From UBA2033 sp035345875 (lineage in GTDB: Bacteria; Spirochaetota; Leptospiria; Leptospirales; Leptospiraceae): a DNA stretch of 64,000 nt. Below the pieces are notes generated by a model, which was not told the DNA's origin, did no database searches, and saw nothing but the letters and a program-made list of their open reading frames with translations. Within the stretch, counting starts at the first letter, position 1. Every line of letters starts with the position of its first letter. The stretch is from NCBI GenBank assembly GCA_035345875.1, contig DAORDH010000015.1, positions 1-64,000 of the forward strand. The letters are read 5' to 3'. Position numbers and translations under genes: made by a program. This document shows, piece after piece, positions 35,540-44,426 of the stretch.

Positions 35540-36010
35540 AAATACCTCAACTCATTCAAGGATGATTTTATTTCGAGATATATGTCAACGGGAAAATCTG
35601 TGATTTAATCTAGATTCTGAAACCAGTTTCGCATTGATTTATTAGAGATTGCTAATGTTTGGCAATAGACAGTAACAAAAAATGAATTCTAATTTGAATA
35701 TACTTTTTCTTATTAATGAGTAAGATATATTTCATTCTACTCTTAAACTTAAAAGGTATTATACATTCGAGTAAAGAAAATTAATTACTGACCTTACGCA
35801 AAAGATAGAAATTGATAAGTATGATAAAGGAATTTAGAATATTAGATGAAGCTAATAAATTAATAAATTCAATAGCCTCCGATAGCTCGGCTGCTGTAGA
35901 GCGAAAAGCGATGGGAGGAAAGCCCGCCACTAGGCGCAAACTTCATTTGAACGTTTGGCTCACCCAAACTCACTCATTGCTTTTGTTAAGCAATGATAAT
36001 GTAAGGTGAG
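35540..36010. other. Intergenic region upstream of gpmI, mostly the MITE
   Basis: 471 bp between two minus-strand genes. 35540-35780 is plain AT-rich sequence that must contain the promoter of gpmI; I see no near-consensus pair on the minus strand. The remainder is the MITE-like element described separately. Confidence 0.5.
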
Positions 36011-36017
36011 TTAATTA
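35781..36017. mobile_element. MITE-like element with 7-bp target duplication
   Basis: The element spans 35788-36010 (223 bp). Its ends CTGACCTTAC and (reverse complement) CTCACCTTAC match at 9 of 10 bases, and it is flanked by exact direct repeats TTAATTA at 35781-35787 and 36011-36017. The interior has four hairpins in a row: CCTCCGAT/ATGGGAGG (35876-35918, with an inner GCTC/GAGC), CGCC/GGCG (35925-35936), GTTTGG/CCAAAC (35953-35969) and CATTGCTT/AAGCAATG (35975-35995). It is richer in G+C than its surroundings. A 63-codon frame from ATG 35821 runs through most of it, but looks incidental. The right target repeat includes the stop codon (36011-36013) of the neighbouring minus-strand gene. 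Confidence 0.65.
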
Positions 36018-37195
36018 ATATTCTTCGTTATAAGTTGAGTTGCATAAGAGGCCATTAAGCCAATACCTTCCGGCTGATCACAACTGTAGATTCGAACTCC
36101 CATACTTGTTCCAGGGACATCACCCTTAGATTTTTTAACGTTTTTTACACCAGCATAAAATAAGTAGTGTTTCTTGTTAATAGGGATTGAGAATGCAACC
36201 TTGCAACCAGATTCAAGAAATGAGTAATCTTTAATAGTAGAAAGAAATAAACCCAATCCTCTACCATCTTGACTGATATCAACTGCATCCTCTTTAGGTG
36301 AGAACATTTTCCATTCTTTCACATACGATAGTTCCAATTCAAAAGTAAAATCTTCACATCTAGATGCAATAAAGTTTACTAACTGTCCGATACCTAGTGG
36401 AGACTCAATATCATTTTGTAAATATTCATTACCAAGATTTGGTAGACTGCTGAGTAATTCTACGTATCCTAATAATGCGTTACCCGCTCCAAAGAATGGA
36501 ACGATTAAAACAGATTTGACATTTTCCAATAAATGGTTTTGAACAATTGCATCAATGTTTTGTGGTTTAAATTTTGTGATTGGATTAAAAAAAGCTCTTT
36601 CTGTGTAGAATTGCTTTTTATAGGCATCTCTTAAGAAATATGAATTTTTCGTATCGGCTAATGCATTTAACAGAGGAGTATCCGCTGCATAATAAAAACC
36701 AACTCTAACTTTTGTAATAAAATATCCAAATTGATTGAGAGATGTTTCCAGCATAACCTGGAATTTTTGAATCGTTTGTGTAATCATTGATGTCTTTCCA
36801 TACAAAGAAAGAACGGAAGTTAGATCTAATTGTGGAGCATAGTGTAGATTGAGTAATTTAATATTTTTGATGGTTGCTCTAGCTGCTGATCTTTCTAGAG
36901 GTTCTATAATAACTTCGATTACATGGTATAAATCATTTCTATATGGATTCTCTTGTTTGATTCTTACTTCGATTTTGTTTTCCTTCATGATCACTACTAG
37001 AAGGTCTGGCTTGCCCATTTCTTCGCCATCCATTGGTTCTAGAGTGATATTGACTGAATTGTTTAAGTCTTTTTCAGATGTTACTTTAGTGATTACATAT
37101 CTTTTGTCTTCGTGAACTGAATTTACTGCTTTGCTGATAAGTCTGCTTAGGATAGTAGATAATGTCTTTTGCTCTTTTAAAATATATTTCTTCAT
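36011..37195 (-). CDS. DUF1577-type protein with PilZ-like C-terminus
   Basis: A 394-residue soluble protein whose length matches the DUF1577 family that I know only from Leptospira. Residues about 5-110 form an N-terminal domain of alternating strands, residues about 125-290 a GAF-like region (VLIVPFFGAGNALLGYVELLSS), and the C-terminal third looks PilZ-like, with VDISQDGRGLGLFL matching the D-x-S-x-x-G-x-x-L pattern of PilZ domains. The N-terminal Arg motif usually needed for c-di-GMP binding is not clear. The ATG at 37193-37195 has AAGGA 11 bases upstream. It is downstream of the SUFU gene on the same strand (148 bp gap). A MITE-like element ends exactly at its stop codon. Confidence 0.8.
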   Translation of the reverse strand: MKKYILKEQKTLSTILSRLISKAVNSVHEDKRYVITKVTSEKDLNNSVNITLEPMDGEEMGKPDLLVVIMKENKIEVRIKQENPYRNDLYHVIEVIIEPLERSAARATIKNIKLLNLHYAPQLDLTSVLSLYGKTSMITQTIQKFQVMLETSLNQFGYFITKVRVGFYYAADTPLLNALADTKNSYFLRDAYKKQFYTERAFFNPITKFKPQNIDAIVQNHLLENVKSVLIVPFFGAGNALLGYVELLSSLPNLGNEYLQNDIESPLGIGQLVNFIASRCEDFTFELELSYVKEWKMFSPKEDAVDISQDGRGLGLFLSTIKDYSFLESGCKVAFSIPINKKHYLFYAGVKNVKKSKGDVPGTSMGVRIYSCDQPEGIGLMASYATQLITKNIN

Positions 37196-37343
37196 AATTT
37201 GAACAATCCTTGTAATTAAATCGAATTTTCTGTTTTAAACCTGTTTCGATAAAGAAAGTGAAAGAGATTCTAATACATTCCTTGAAAACGCAAGCATTTT
37301 TTCTATTTTTGGAAAGTTTATTGTACTAGGACAGATCATAAAC

Positions 37344-38486
37344 TCAAAGTAACCCTTCTCTTTCAGAATTATGCACCCAACCAATCCCTTTTTCTGCGAT
37401 TAGATTCATAAGAGCCTTAGAGCCTTCTGCTCTCATGAAATAAGCTTCCTCGTCATTAATCGGTTGAATAAATAAAAAATTGATCGGTTGATTGGATTCA
37501 CTTGTGAGTCCAGTCATATCAGGTGTTTTTGCTACTTCGATGTCGGAAGTCCTCACTGGAGATAGATCTTTTAATAAGATTGCAGATGTAAAATTTAAAT
37601 GCAATGCATCGGGATCTCTTCTATTCATAGAAATGGTATGTCCTGCTCCTAGCCATTTATTCATGTTCCATGGAAATTTGACTAATTCTCCTAAAAAATG
37701 AGGAACCCAACTTTCTGACTTATCACCTGGCAATACTCGAACTGCGATGATAAGTTCAATTCTTGAAAATTTAGTATAATCTTTATGGAATAGTTCCACT
37801 GTTGGCATGTTTTGACCACTTAGACCAACTGTAGAATAAATGACAACCTGCGGATATTCCGGTGATTCAAATTTTGCAATACCGACATAGGGAAATTTTC
37901 CGCCATCTGCAGACCAATATTTTGTGTGAGATCCAAACTTACTTTCTAAGAAACTAAGCCGAGAACTTTGAATTTGTTTCCAAGAATCTTTATTGGATCT
38001 AAACTCCCAAAAGTTCCGAGATCGTTCCACTGTATCAACAATTACTCCGTGACTAGAATCACCCAATGGATAGGCTGTGATTGTTTCTACTTTGGCAAAT
38101 TTGGAATAACCACTTACACCTTTGATTCCATACCAAGAAGGCATAAAAGCATGCAGTTCTTCTTTTATAAATACAGCGATTCCATCCCCTTCTTCAGTCC
38201 AGATAAAATGCACATCTTCCGCTTTAATTTCAGAAATGTCTGAATCGTCTGTCACCTCGGAAGATAATAAAATGGGAGCCAACCCGTTGGAAAAATCAGA
38301 TTCCTCTCTTTTATTTGGAGCGGGAATACGATTTCGGATCCAAAGGGCTCTTATCTTCCATTCTGGATTTTGCTCAGACTGAAGGTATAAATAAACTGTT
38401 CTCCCATCATCCTCTAAGAAGGCAGTCAAGGCTCCATATGGATTTGTTTCTTGGTAAATGATTTTGAATGAATTTGTATTTTCCAA
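37344..38486 (-). CDS. Suppressor-of-fused (SUFU) domain protein
   Basis: A 380-residue protein. Residues 1-165 form a beta-rich N-terminal part that I do not recognise. Residues about 195-375 match the SUFU domain: VIYSTVGLSGQNMP, RIELIIAVRV, FLGELVKFPW followed by WLGAGHTISM, and the closing INFLFIQPINDEEAYFM and ALMNLI. In bacteria SUFU proteins are often found beside toxins of polymorphic or contact-dependent systems and are thought to act as immunity proteins, but many stand alone. The start is TTG at 38484-38486 with no good ribosome-binding site, 2 bp after the stop of the small upstream gene, so translation is probably coupled. No toxin gene is visible in this window. Confidence 0.8.
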   Translation of the reverse strand: MENTNSFKIIYQETNPYGALTAFLEDDGRTVYLYLQSEQNPEWKIRALWIRNRIPAPNKREESDFSNGLAPILLSSEVTDDSDISEIKAEDVHFIWTEEGDGIAVFIKEELHAFMPSWYGIKGVSGYSKFAKVETITAYPLGDSSHGVIVDTVERSRNFWEFRSNKDSWKQIQSSRLSFLESKFGSHTKYWSADGGKFPYVGIAKFESPEYPQVVIYSTVGLSGQNMPTVELFHKDYTKFSRIELIIAVRVLPGDKSESWVPHFLGELVKFPWNMNKWLGAGHTISMNRRDPDALHLNFTSAILLKDLSPVRTSDIEVAKTPDMTGLTSESNQPINFLFIQPINDEEAYFMRAEGSKALMNLIAEKGIGWVHNSEREGLL

Positions 38487-38488
38487 AC

Positions 38489-38731
38489 TTATTTGTGAAC
38501 TTCAGACTGTTTAAATTCAGCTAGTAACTTGTAGATATTCTCTTCCATATTCTCTTCTATCAGGATTTCAGGAAAATAGGCAGAAGCATTGAGCAATCCT
38601 GTTAAAGAATTTTGTCCCCAACGCTTGTAGTTGCGAATGGATTCGATCACATTGTCCGGAATAGGTGTATTTTCTTTTCTACATTTAATAAAAGTATCGA
38701 TTGCGCTTTCAGGTGATATTAAGTATTTCAA
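38489..38731 (-). CDS. Small protein paired with the SUFU gene
   Basis: An 80-residue acidic helical protein (FPEILIEENMEENIYKLLAEF) without signal peptide or known domain. The start is TTG at 38729-38731: this is supported by a perfect AGGAGG ribosome-binding site at 38737-38742 (minus strand), 5 bases upstream, and there is no ATG in the region. The stop lies 2 bp before the TTG start of the SUFU gene, so the two are one translational unit. It could be a partner or regulator of the SUFU protein; function unknown. Confidence 0.7.
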   Translation of the reverse strand: MKYLISPESAIDTFIKCRKENTPIPDNVIESIRNYKRWGQNSLTGLLNASAYFPEILIEENMEENIYKLLAEFKQSEVHK

Positions 38732-38913
38732 GGTCTCCTCCTAAGTTTTTCAAAAATATGAATTTAAGTTAAATTAATTTATACCATATTGGGTTTTTTA
38801 GAATGAGCGTATAGTAGAATATCGTTCTTTTTTTTTAAATTTTTTAAATACATCTTACAATTTATTTTTGCAAATAAATTTGTTGTTAGGATAGCAAAAA
38901 GGCATCCCTAGAT

Positions 38914-39906
38914 TCAATCTATTTTTATTTTTGTTTTAAGATTAGGTTTTGAAGCTAATATAATTTTAATCAGTCTTATAATTTTTTTATCCTGTGACCC
39001 TGTCTCAGTATACATATTTTCTAAAAGTGCAATTGCTTTCTCATGTAAATTTTGTTTATAGAAAATCATGGCTTCAAATTTTGTTGCTTCAATCGTTATA
39101 GAATCATAGCCAAGCTTTGACTCTCTTAAAAAATTAAGGGCTTTCACGAAATCGTTATTATGATAGGAAGCGATTCCTTTTAAATAAGAAATTGCTCTAG
39201 GTGAAAATTCAATTTTAGATTCACCTAAATTTTCGTTTATATTTAGAGTGTTTTCTAAAGCTTCTAGGTTTCCTGATAAAATTGAGTTTATGAATACCAT
39301 CCAAACATAGGTTTTGTTTAAGTCACTGTTTAATTTAGTTGAGTCTAGTAAGGAAAGTTCTCCTAAGAGCATCGTTGGTTTTTTTCGATTTACTATCACT
39401 TCGTAGAGATAAATAAATAGTTTATTTGATTCAGATTCATTGAATTTGCCATTGAGTGATTGGGCGCGAAGAGCGGATCTATACATTGCTTCTAGATCTT
39501 CTTCTGCATGGAAATATTCGAGATAGGACTTGCGTCTTTCTAGAGACGTTAGATCAATTACCTCAGCAGAATCAAAATTGATTCTATCTAAAATTTGATA
39601 GTAATAGGATTTTGCAATTAAATAACTTGCACTAGAATCTATTGGAGCTGTATCAAAGTAATTTAATGTTGCGGCTTTGTATTCTTGGATTAAGTTTTTT
39701 GGAAAGGTTTTTTTATTTATACCTTCATTTATTTTTTCTTCTAATTTCGTAAGTTTCTGAACACTATTTCCTGAAAAATACGAAATGATTCTTTTCCACT
39801 TAAAAGCAATTCCACCTATAAAAGTAATGCCTAAAATTAGAAAAATAATCAATGGGTAGTTGATGGATTTCTTTTTGTCTTGTTTGTAATGTCTTGGTAA
39901 ATACAT
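38914..39906 (-). CDS. Membrane-anchored TPR-like protein
   Basis: A 330-residue protein with a positively charged start and one N-terminal membrane segment (YPLIIFLILGITFIGGIAF, residues about 17-36), the rest predicted helical and facing the periplasm. The C-terminal half shows TPR-like helix pairs (AISYLKGIASYHNNDFVKALNFLRESK, then FEAMIFYKQNLHEKAIALLENMY). TPR domains mediate protein contacts; the partner is unknown. Divergent or operon partners are not evident: the next genes lie 140-180 bp away. Confidence 0.75.
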   Translation of the reverse strand: MYLPRHYKQDKKKSINYPLIIFLILGITFIGGIAFKWKRIISYFSGNSVQKLTKLEEKINEGINKKTFPKNLIQEYKAATLNYFDTAPIDSSASYLIAKSYYYQILDRINFDSAEVIDLTSLERRKSYLEYFHAEEDLEAMYRSALRAQSLNGKFNESESNKLFIYLYEVIVNRKKPTMLLGELSLLDSTKLNSDLNKTYVWMVFINSILSGNLEALENTLNINENLGESKIEFSPRAISYLKGIASYHNNDFVKALNFLRESKLGYDSITIEATKFEAMIFYKQNLHEKAIALLENMYTETGSQDKKIIRLIKIILASKPNLKTKIKID

Positions 39907-39963
39907 GCTGCTGTTTAAATTAGATACTTAAATGAACTTTGATGGCTTTAGTTGTTTTAAAAT

Positions 39964-39995
39964 AAAAGATTCCCTATTTTAATAGGGAATCTTTT
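39964..39995 (-). terminator. Intrinsic terminator of the thiolase operon
   Basis: A perfect 15-bp inverted repeat, AAAAGATTCCCTATT pairing with AATAGGGAATCTTTT, with only two unpaired bases at the tip, ending in a T run on the minus strand. It lies 54 bp after the thiolase stop and ahead of the next minus-strand gene. It is symmetrical and could act on both strands. Confidence 0.9.
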
Positions 39996-40048
39996 ACTCA
40001 TTGTTCAATATACGACTTCGAAGAGGAAGCTATACTGAATTCAATTCT

Positions 40049-41320
40049 TTATTTTCCTACGATGAACACAACGTTAGTTGTAGCAGATCCACCAATGTTA
40101 AGCATGAGCCCGTTTTTAGCTCCCTTGACTTGGTAACCACCTGCTGTTCCTGTAACTTGCTTGTAGAGGTCGAGCATCATTCTAACTCCACTTGCTCCTA
40201 CAGGATGACCAACTCCAATGAGTCCACCGCTTGGATTAATTGGTTTCTTTCCATTAAAGTCAATTACACCTTTTTGAATCGCTTCATGTTCTTTTCCTGG
40301 AGCAGAAATTCCAAAAGCAGAAACAGCTGCATATTCACTAGATGTAAAACAATCATGTGTTTCAAAAACATCAATGTTCTTAACAGACATTTTTGCTCTT
40401 TTGTATGCATCATCTACAGTTGCTTTTGTCCAAGGGAGAATAAATTTATTTCCTTTAGACTCTTCTACTTTACCTGTAAATGTAATCGGAGCAACTCTAT
40501 GTCCCCATCCTTTGATTTGTGGAATGTTAGAGAGTTTTAATTTTCTCTTCTTTGCATATTCAGTTGCATATTTTTTAGAGGCTAAAACTACTAACGCACC
40601 ACCATCGGTAACTTGAGAACAGTCAGTAATACAGAGTCTTCCTCCTACTGACATATTGTTTTCGCCACCTCGAGCACTTGCGTGTTCTTTATTCATAAAC
40701 CAGCTTCTGGTTTGTGCGTTTGGATTTCTCTTTGCATTTGCATAGTTAATTCTGGAAATTTCAGCTAACGCATCCATGAAAGTCTCTTCTTTGAGTTTGT
40801 ATCTTTCTAAAATAACATCAGCTAATTTTCCAAAGAGTTTAGGGAAAGGGAACTCGATTCCTTTTGCTTCTCTTTCATAAAAAGCAGCAGTTCCTAAAAA
40901 TGCTCCACCGACAGCAGAGTTAACTGTCTTCATGATTTCAACGCCAACTACGATTGCTACATCATAATCTTCCGCACGAATCTTTGTTGCTGCAGCATCC
41001 AATGCAATAGATCCAGAAGCGCAAGCAGCTTCGAATCTTCCGCCAGGAACTCCATTAAATGCAGGATTTACTTCTGTTAAGAATGCACCTAAATGGCCTT
41101 GGTTTGCGTATTGCTCTGCATCGAAGTTTCCAACAAATACTGCAACACGATTTGCTTTGTTTAATTTTTGAATTTCACTGTAGTCGATTCCAGCAGCTAA
41201 TAGACCATCATCTGTAACTTCTTTCATGATGGATAGAAATGTCTTACCTTCTTTTGACCAATTTCTTTGAAAGTCGGTTTGTGCTCCGCCGAGTATGTAA
41301 ACTTGATTTCCTTTTGCCAT
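40049..41320 (-). CDS. Thiolase family acyltransferase
   Basis: A 423-residue thiolase, the enzyme type that cleaves 3-ketoacyl-CoA in beta-oxidation or joins acyl-CoA units. The active-site Cys100 is in EAACASGSIA; His is in ETHDCFTSSEY, and the loop GGLIGVGHPVGASG has the catalytic His. The C-terminal Cys motif CxGGG of classical thiolases is replaced by NIGGS, which, with the HDCF motif, points to the SCP2/SCPx-like branch. The ATG at 41318-41320 has AAGGAG 7 bases upstream. It follows the 3-hydroxyacyl-CoA dehydrogenase gene by 11 bp, and together they supply two of the steps of fatty acid oxidation. Confidence 0.93.
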   Translation of the reverse strand: MAKGNQVYILGGAQTDFQRNWSKEGKTFLSIMKEVTDDGLLAAGIDYSEIQKLNKANRVAVFVGNFDAEQYANQGHLGAFLTEVNPAFNGVPGGRFEAACASGSIALDAAATKIRAEDYDVAIVVGVEIMKTVNSAVGGAFLGTAAFYEREAKGIEFPFPKLFGKLADVILERYKLKEETFMDALAEISRINYANAKRNPNAQTRSWFMNKEHASARGGENNMSVGGRLCITDCSQVTDGGALVVLASKKYATEYAKKRKLKLSNIPQIKGWGHRVAPITFTGKVEESKGNKFILPWTKATVDDAYKRAKMSVKNIDVFETHDCFTSSEYAAVSAFGISAPGKEHEAIQKGVIDFNGKKPINPSGGLIGVGHPVGASGVRMMLDLYKQVTGTAGGYQVKGAKNGLMLNIGGSATTNVVFIVGK

Positions 41321-41331
41321 TTGAATTCTCC

Positions 41332-42642
41332 TTAAGCTCTGAAAAGCGCTCTTGCATCTAATTTATTTTGTAATTTATAAAATTGTTCTTTTGGATTAGC
41401 TTTTGCTAATACTTGTGGTATTTCAATTTTAGCCGATGATAAGAATTTTTTCGTTTCAACTACTCCACCCAATAGATCAACAAAGGCAGACGCTGGAACC
41501 CAATTAAATCCGAATCCCATAGCAGCATCTACGTTTTCTTTTGTATCAACAACTTCTCCAACGAGAGAGAGTGAATAACTGATGTAACGCGCTAAGAAAT
41601 AACGGCATAAATCTGCTTCTAAACCTTTTGCAGTTTTAATTACTTCCATTGCTCCTTTATAATCAGATGCAGCAATTTTCGCACTTGCCTCTTTTGCGAA
41701 TGCAATCTCAATCTTCGGATATGGATCATAATTACCAGTAGCAATATTATAAACAAATTTTTCTCTTTTACCATCTGCAGACTTAGTTCTTTTGAAAAGA
41801 CCTTGTCCTGATTTCATTCCTAGATCACCTTTATTTATTAGCTTTTGAATATAATCTGGTAATTTGAATGTAGCATGAGCAGAATCTTCTGTGAATTCGT
41901 AAAGGTTATCTACTATCGCTTTGTGGACATCAAGACCAACAAAGTCGACAGTCGCAAGAGGACCCATTGCTCTTCCAGTAAATCCACCCATGATTGCATC
42001 CATAAGTGCAATACCACCTTTGTCTTGATACTTTTGTGCATACTGAGCGATTTCATTCATTAATTGAAATCCAACTCTATTTCCAGCAAAGGCTGGAGTA
42101 TCATTTGTATAAACAACGGCACGGCGAAGTTTCTCATCTAGATATTTTCCTAATTCTGCCTTTACTTTTGGATCAGATCCTTTATGTGAAACTAATTCAC
42201 ACAAAATCATTTTATAAGGCGGGTTGAAAAAGTGAGTTCCAAAGTAATGTTTTTGTCCATCTGCATCAAAAGATTTAGATAGTCTTTCGATTGATAGCCC
42301 AGACGAAACTGTTGAAACGATAGTTCCTGGTTTGCGATATTTTGCAATCTGTGCATTGATAGGTTCTTTGACTGAATAGCTTTCTGCGACTAATTCAAAA
42401 ACCCAATCGGACTCAGCAACAGCCTTAGCTAAATCTTTATCGTAAGTTCCGGGAATCATTCTTGATTTGATTGTATCAGTTCTTACGGATTTGATTGCCT
42501 TTTCAATTCCTTCTTTTGCTTTTTCCACATCTCTTGCTAGCATGTGAACCTTTGCTTCACCAAACGCGGCAACAATAGCTGCACTACCTGCACCCATAGA
42601 TCCGTTTGCCCCAACAATTGTAACAGTTTTTATCTCTCTCAT
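41332..42642 (-). CDS. 3-hydroxyacyl-CoA dehydrogenase
   Basis: A 436-residue NAD-dependent enzyme oxidising L-3-hydroxyacyl-CoA. The Rossmann fold starts with TVTIVGANGSMGAGSA (the fingerprint GxGxMG with an unusual Asn in place of Gly), followed by a catalytic region with GTHFFNPPYKMILCELV (the His in this motif) and TPAFAGNRVGFQLMNE, which is the FadB-type signature. The C-terminal half is a longer helical domain than in short HADs. No crotonase domain is attached; a separate crotonase is encoded at 59763. First gene of a two-gene operon with the thiolase. Preceded by 551 bp of non-coding sequence. Confidence 0.92.
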   Translation of the reverse strand: MREIKTVTIVGANGSMGAGSAAIVAAFGEAKVHMLARDVEKAKEGIEKAIKSVRTDTIKSRMIPGTYDKDLAKAVAESDWVFELVAESYSVKEPINAQIAKYRKPGTIVSTVSSGLSIERLSKSFDADGQKHYFGTHFFNPPYKMILCELVSHKGSDPKVKAELGKYLDEKLRRAVVYTNDTPAFAGNRVGFQLMNEIAQYAQKYQDKGGIALMDAIMGGFTGRAMGPLATVDFVGLDVHKAIVDNLYEFTEDSAHATFKLPDYIQKLINKGDLGMKSGQGLFKRTKSADGKREKFVYNIATGNYDPYPKIEIAFAKEASAKIAASDYKGAMEVIKTAKGLEADLCRYFLARYISYSLSLVGEVVDTKENVDAAMGFGFNWVPASAFVDLLGGVVETKKFLSSAKIEIPQVLAKANPKEQFYKLQNKLDARALFRA

Positions 42643-43193
42643 AAATTCTCTTTATTCCCAAAAATAATTTAAACTTAGTATGCAGAATCCGCTAAAAAAT
42701 TTATGCAATGACTCTGTAATTACTTGGTAAAAATAGAATCATTTACTGAAAAGATTTTTTTCTTCGGATTTTAGTTAAAAAGAGATAGATCACTCTTGGT
42801 AATTAAGAATGTCCCTTAAGAAATCATCTAAAATAATTATACTTCTAAATTGAAAGAACTGATTTATTTGGTGTTTTTTATGAATATAACGCAAAAAATA
42901 GAAGATAGGGAGAATGATTGGGTCATTCAACTTACTCTTTCCTCTTTAATTCTGCTTCCGATTGTGTCTTGGTCTATCCAGAAAGTAATAAAAAGGAGAT
43001 TAAATGCATCGAGTCTCTGTCTTTTTAATAAAGGATTGATTAAGCATTTGAAAATGATTTATTAGCAATTTCTAATATTCTCAAAGTCTTCATATATACT
43101 GACAGTTTACCAATTAGCATAGTTTATGGTAGGTTTTTGATCTCATACTTTGCTAAATTGGATATGTTTTAATTCTTTTTGGTTTCTTAAAAC
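42643..43193. other. Intergenic region with possible small membrane ORF and inverted repeat
   Basis: 551 bp, AT-rich. The plus strand has a 61-codon frame from ATG 42880 (starting MNITQKIED) that contains one hydrophobic helix (LTLSSLILLPIVSWSI) and ends with TAG at 43063-43065, but lacks a ribosome-binding site, so I give it low confidence. At 43109-43163 an imperfect inverted repeat (CCAATTAGCATAG with CTTTGCTAAATTGG) sits 31 bp after the minus-strand receiver-ATPase gene's stop and could end its transcript. Confidence 0.4.
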
Positions 43194-44426
43194 TTATTGT
43201 TTTTCAAACGGTAATTCTAGATCGAAATTTACTAATACTCTACCTGCATTGTCTAGAGAGTTTTTTAGATTTACAACACGAATCTTTCCTTCGTGGTTTC
43301 GAATAATTTTTTCGACAAAGCAAAGACCTAATCCAAAATCTAGAGTAGGAATTGCATCATATACTAACCGAGATATTCTAAAAAATGGCTCAAAGATTAT
43401 GTTTTGATATTCAGATGGTATTCCATTTTGTTCTTTTGTGTCTTTTGCTGGAGTATTTAGAACCGATATGTGAAATTCTTCTCTAACCACTTCAAATAAA
43501 ATATAGATTTTAGAACTGGCTTCGGAAAATTTAAGAGCATTAAATAAAAGTTCTTGTATAGCCTTTTGGAAATACTCTGGATTTATTCTAATTTTCCGAT
43601 TATTTTTTGAAAATGTATCGCTCGCTAGCTTAATTATATTATTTCTTAAGTTTTGATAGTCGGCGAGGTCAGAAACAGTTGATTCTATCAGTTTATAAAT
43701 TTCAGAAATAGTTAGTGATTCTTTAGGTAATTCGTTGTTGATGATATAATCTATATCGCCAATCATAAAAATTAGCTTATTTGAAAATTTTGTATTTTCA
43801 AATAGCATTTCTAATAAATCTTTTTCAACTAAATAATAACTTCCTTCTAATTTAGAAGAAGCTTGAATCATTTGAACTAAAGGAGCTAACGTTCCAAGAC
43901 CTGCTCCTTGTATCAAGCTACTATTGATACTAGTCATTAATCCACTATCTGTTCTATCTGAATCTTTTTTAATTAAATTTTCTTTGAATAAGTTCCAATT
44001 GAGTTGATGCTCAATTCTAATTTCTCTTTCCTTCTGAATGTTTTCGTTTAAAATTCGTAACTCAGCAATCTCAAAGGCTTTATCAACTCGGTTCATCATT
44101 TCTGTTGGGTTGAATGGTTTTACAAGATAATCGTAGGCGCCTAGTTTAAAGAGTTCGACTGCGATATTTACATCTGTCTGAGCCGTTAGGATAATTACCA
44201 CAGGTTTGTATCCAGCATCAAAAATTTGCGCCATTAAATCTTTTCCAGAAATTTCCGGCATATTTAAGTCGAGGATTACGATTAACGCAGGATCTTCTTT
44301 GAATAGTTTTAGGGCTTCTTTCGAGCTGGTTGTAGAGATGATTTCATATTTTTTTGAAAGAGTTCCTTTTAGAATTTCAATTATAATTTCATCATCGTCG
44401 ACTGCTAGTATCTTGTTCGTCATCAT
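43194..44426 (-). CDS. Receiver-HATPase protein without an evident phospho-acceptor His
   Basis: A 410-residue soluble protein. The N-terminal receiver has the acidic pocket DDDE and Asp53 in ILDLNMPEISG, with the conserved Lys in YLVKPFNP. A linker helix leads to a histidine kinase-like ATPase (N box QELLFNALKFS, G box LDFGLGLCFVEK). I cannot find an H box with the usual HExRxP; the corresponding place reads SINSSLIQGAGLGTLAPLVQMI, with no histidine. It may therefore act on a partner or be a signal-receiving ATPase. Its start overlaps the stop of the chemoreceptor gene by 4 bp (ATGA type), so the two are coupled in translation and likely in function. Confidence 0.85.
   Translation of the reverse strand: MMTNKILAVDDDEIIIEILKGTLSKKYEIISTTSSKEALKLFKEDPALIVILDLNMPEISGKDLMAQIFDAGYKPVVIILTAQTDVNIAVELFKLGAYDYLVKPFNPTEMMNRVDKAFEIAELRILNENIQKEREIRIEHQLNWNLFKENLIKKDSDRTDSGLMTSINSSLIQGAGLGTLAPLVQMIQASSKLEGSYYLVEKDLLEMLFENTKFSNKLIFMIGDIDYIINNELPKESLTISEIYKLIESTVSDLADYQNLRNNIIKLASDTFSKNNRKIRINPEYFQKAIQELLFNALKFSEASSKIYILFEVVREEFHISVLNTPAKDTKEQNGIPSEYQNIIFEPFFRISRLVYDAIPTLDFGLGLCFVEKIIRNHEGKIRVVNLKNSLDNAGRVLVNFDLELPFEKQ

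Noticed and set aside
35812..36009. 66-codon plus-strand frame within the MITE-like element
   Set aside because: It follows the hairpins of the element and shows no protein-like pattern beyond that; treated as incidental, though a repeat-encoded peptide cannot be excluded.
42880..43065. 61-codon plus-strand frame with one hydrophobic helix
   Set aside because: No ribosome-binding site, no conserved-looking motif, and AT-rich DNA easily gives hydrophobic frames; reported only within the intergenic note.
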